Below are positions 5,685 to 5,733 of a stretch of 5,733 nucleotides of DNA, piece by piece; positions within the stretch are counted from its first letter, which is position 1; every line of letters begins with the position of its first letter. The notes beneath the pieces are model-generated. The model made no database searches and was not told the DNA's origin. It saw nothing but the letters and a program-made list of their open reading frames with translations. Position numbers and translations under genes: made by a program. Origin of the DNA: an uncultured Myxococcales bacterium (lineage in GTDB: Bacteria; Myxococcota_A; Bradymonadia; Bradymonadales; Bradymonadaceae); contig CAJXPN010000335.1 in assembly GCA_913058025.1 (NCBI GenBank), positions 1-5,733 on the forward strand, given 5' to 3'.

Positions 5685-5733
5685 CTGTCTCTTATACACA
5701 TCTCCGAGCCCACGAGACAGGCAGAAATCTCGT
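5685..5733. other. Nextera P7-side sequencing adapter (not genomic)
   Basis: Reverse complement of the left-end block: the Tn5 mosaic end CTGTCTCTTATACACATCT (5685-5703), the linker (5704-5718), index AGGCAGAA (5719-5726) and ATCTCGT of P7 (5727-5733). It is what a read shows when it runs off a short insert into the index-side adapter. Genomic sequence ends at 5684, inside malF. Confidence 0.98.

Noticed and set aside
4986..5699. Minus-strand frame beginning MYKRQ
   Set aside because: It starts in the adapter and runs in another frame over malF; the product is Arg/Ala-rich and motif-free.
1..5733. Composite transposon or Tn5/IS50-like element bounded by inverted repeats
   Set aside because: The ends contain the P7 primer and index bases as well as the synthetic mosaic end, there is no transposase gene, and the interior is ordinary chromosomal content.

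Overview
The window is one assembled fragment, not an intact replicon segment. Both ends are Illumina Nextera (Tn5) library adapter, bases 1-48 and 5685-5733, carrying the same index octamer. About 5.64 kb of real genomic DNA lies between them (49-5684). The DNA is GC-rich and densely coding, and all six genes are on the minus strand. The organism is probably a Gram-negative bacterium with an outer membrane, most likely a myxobacterium-like lineage (Myxococcota or Bradymonadota). The basis is an OmpA-type lipoprotein with thrombospondin type 3 calcium-binding repeats behind a DUF4398-like lipoprotein, together with high GC. That placement is inference; no rRNA or other taxonomic marker is present.

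Layout, in the direction of transcription (right to left): (1) 5684-4826, a maltose-type ABC permease MalF, missing its N-terminus because the fragment ends there; (2) 4824-3985, the partner permease MalG, one base after malF; (3) a 287-bp intergenic stretch with a possible terminator for malFG and the metK leader; (4) 3697-2537, metK, S-adenosylmethionine synthetase; (5) a possible metK terminator at 2494-2522; (6) 2377-1898, a small DUF4398-like lipoprotein; (7) 1876-707, an OmpA-family lipoprotein with four exact-length 33-residue calcium-binding repeats; (8) 629-49, a secreted protein with a TPR-like helical region and a Lys-Asp-Pro linker, cut off at its C-terminus by the left adapter.

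Three functional blocks result. malF/malG form the inner-membrane channel of a sugar importer; the binding protein and ATPase are not in the window. metK is a stand-alone housekeeping gene. The last three genes look like an envelope operon: two outer-membrane lipoproteins with related helical domains, one of which grips peptidoglycan, plus a secreted helical protein. I see no CRISPR, tRNA, rRNA, phage, insertion sequence or recognisable riboswitch. No clearly new biological system is visible. The points worth a second look are the adapter ends and the false protein termini they create, the regular cysteine-spaced repeat in the OmpA protein, and the uncharacterised three-gene envelope cluster.
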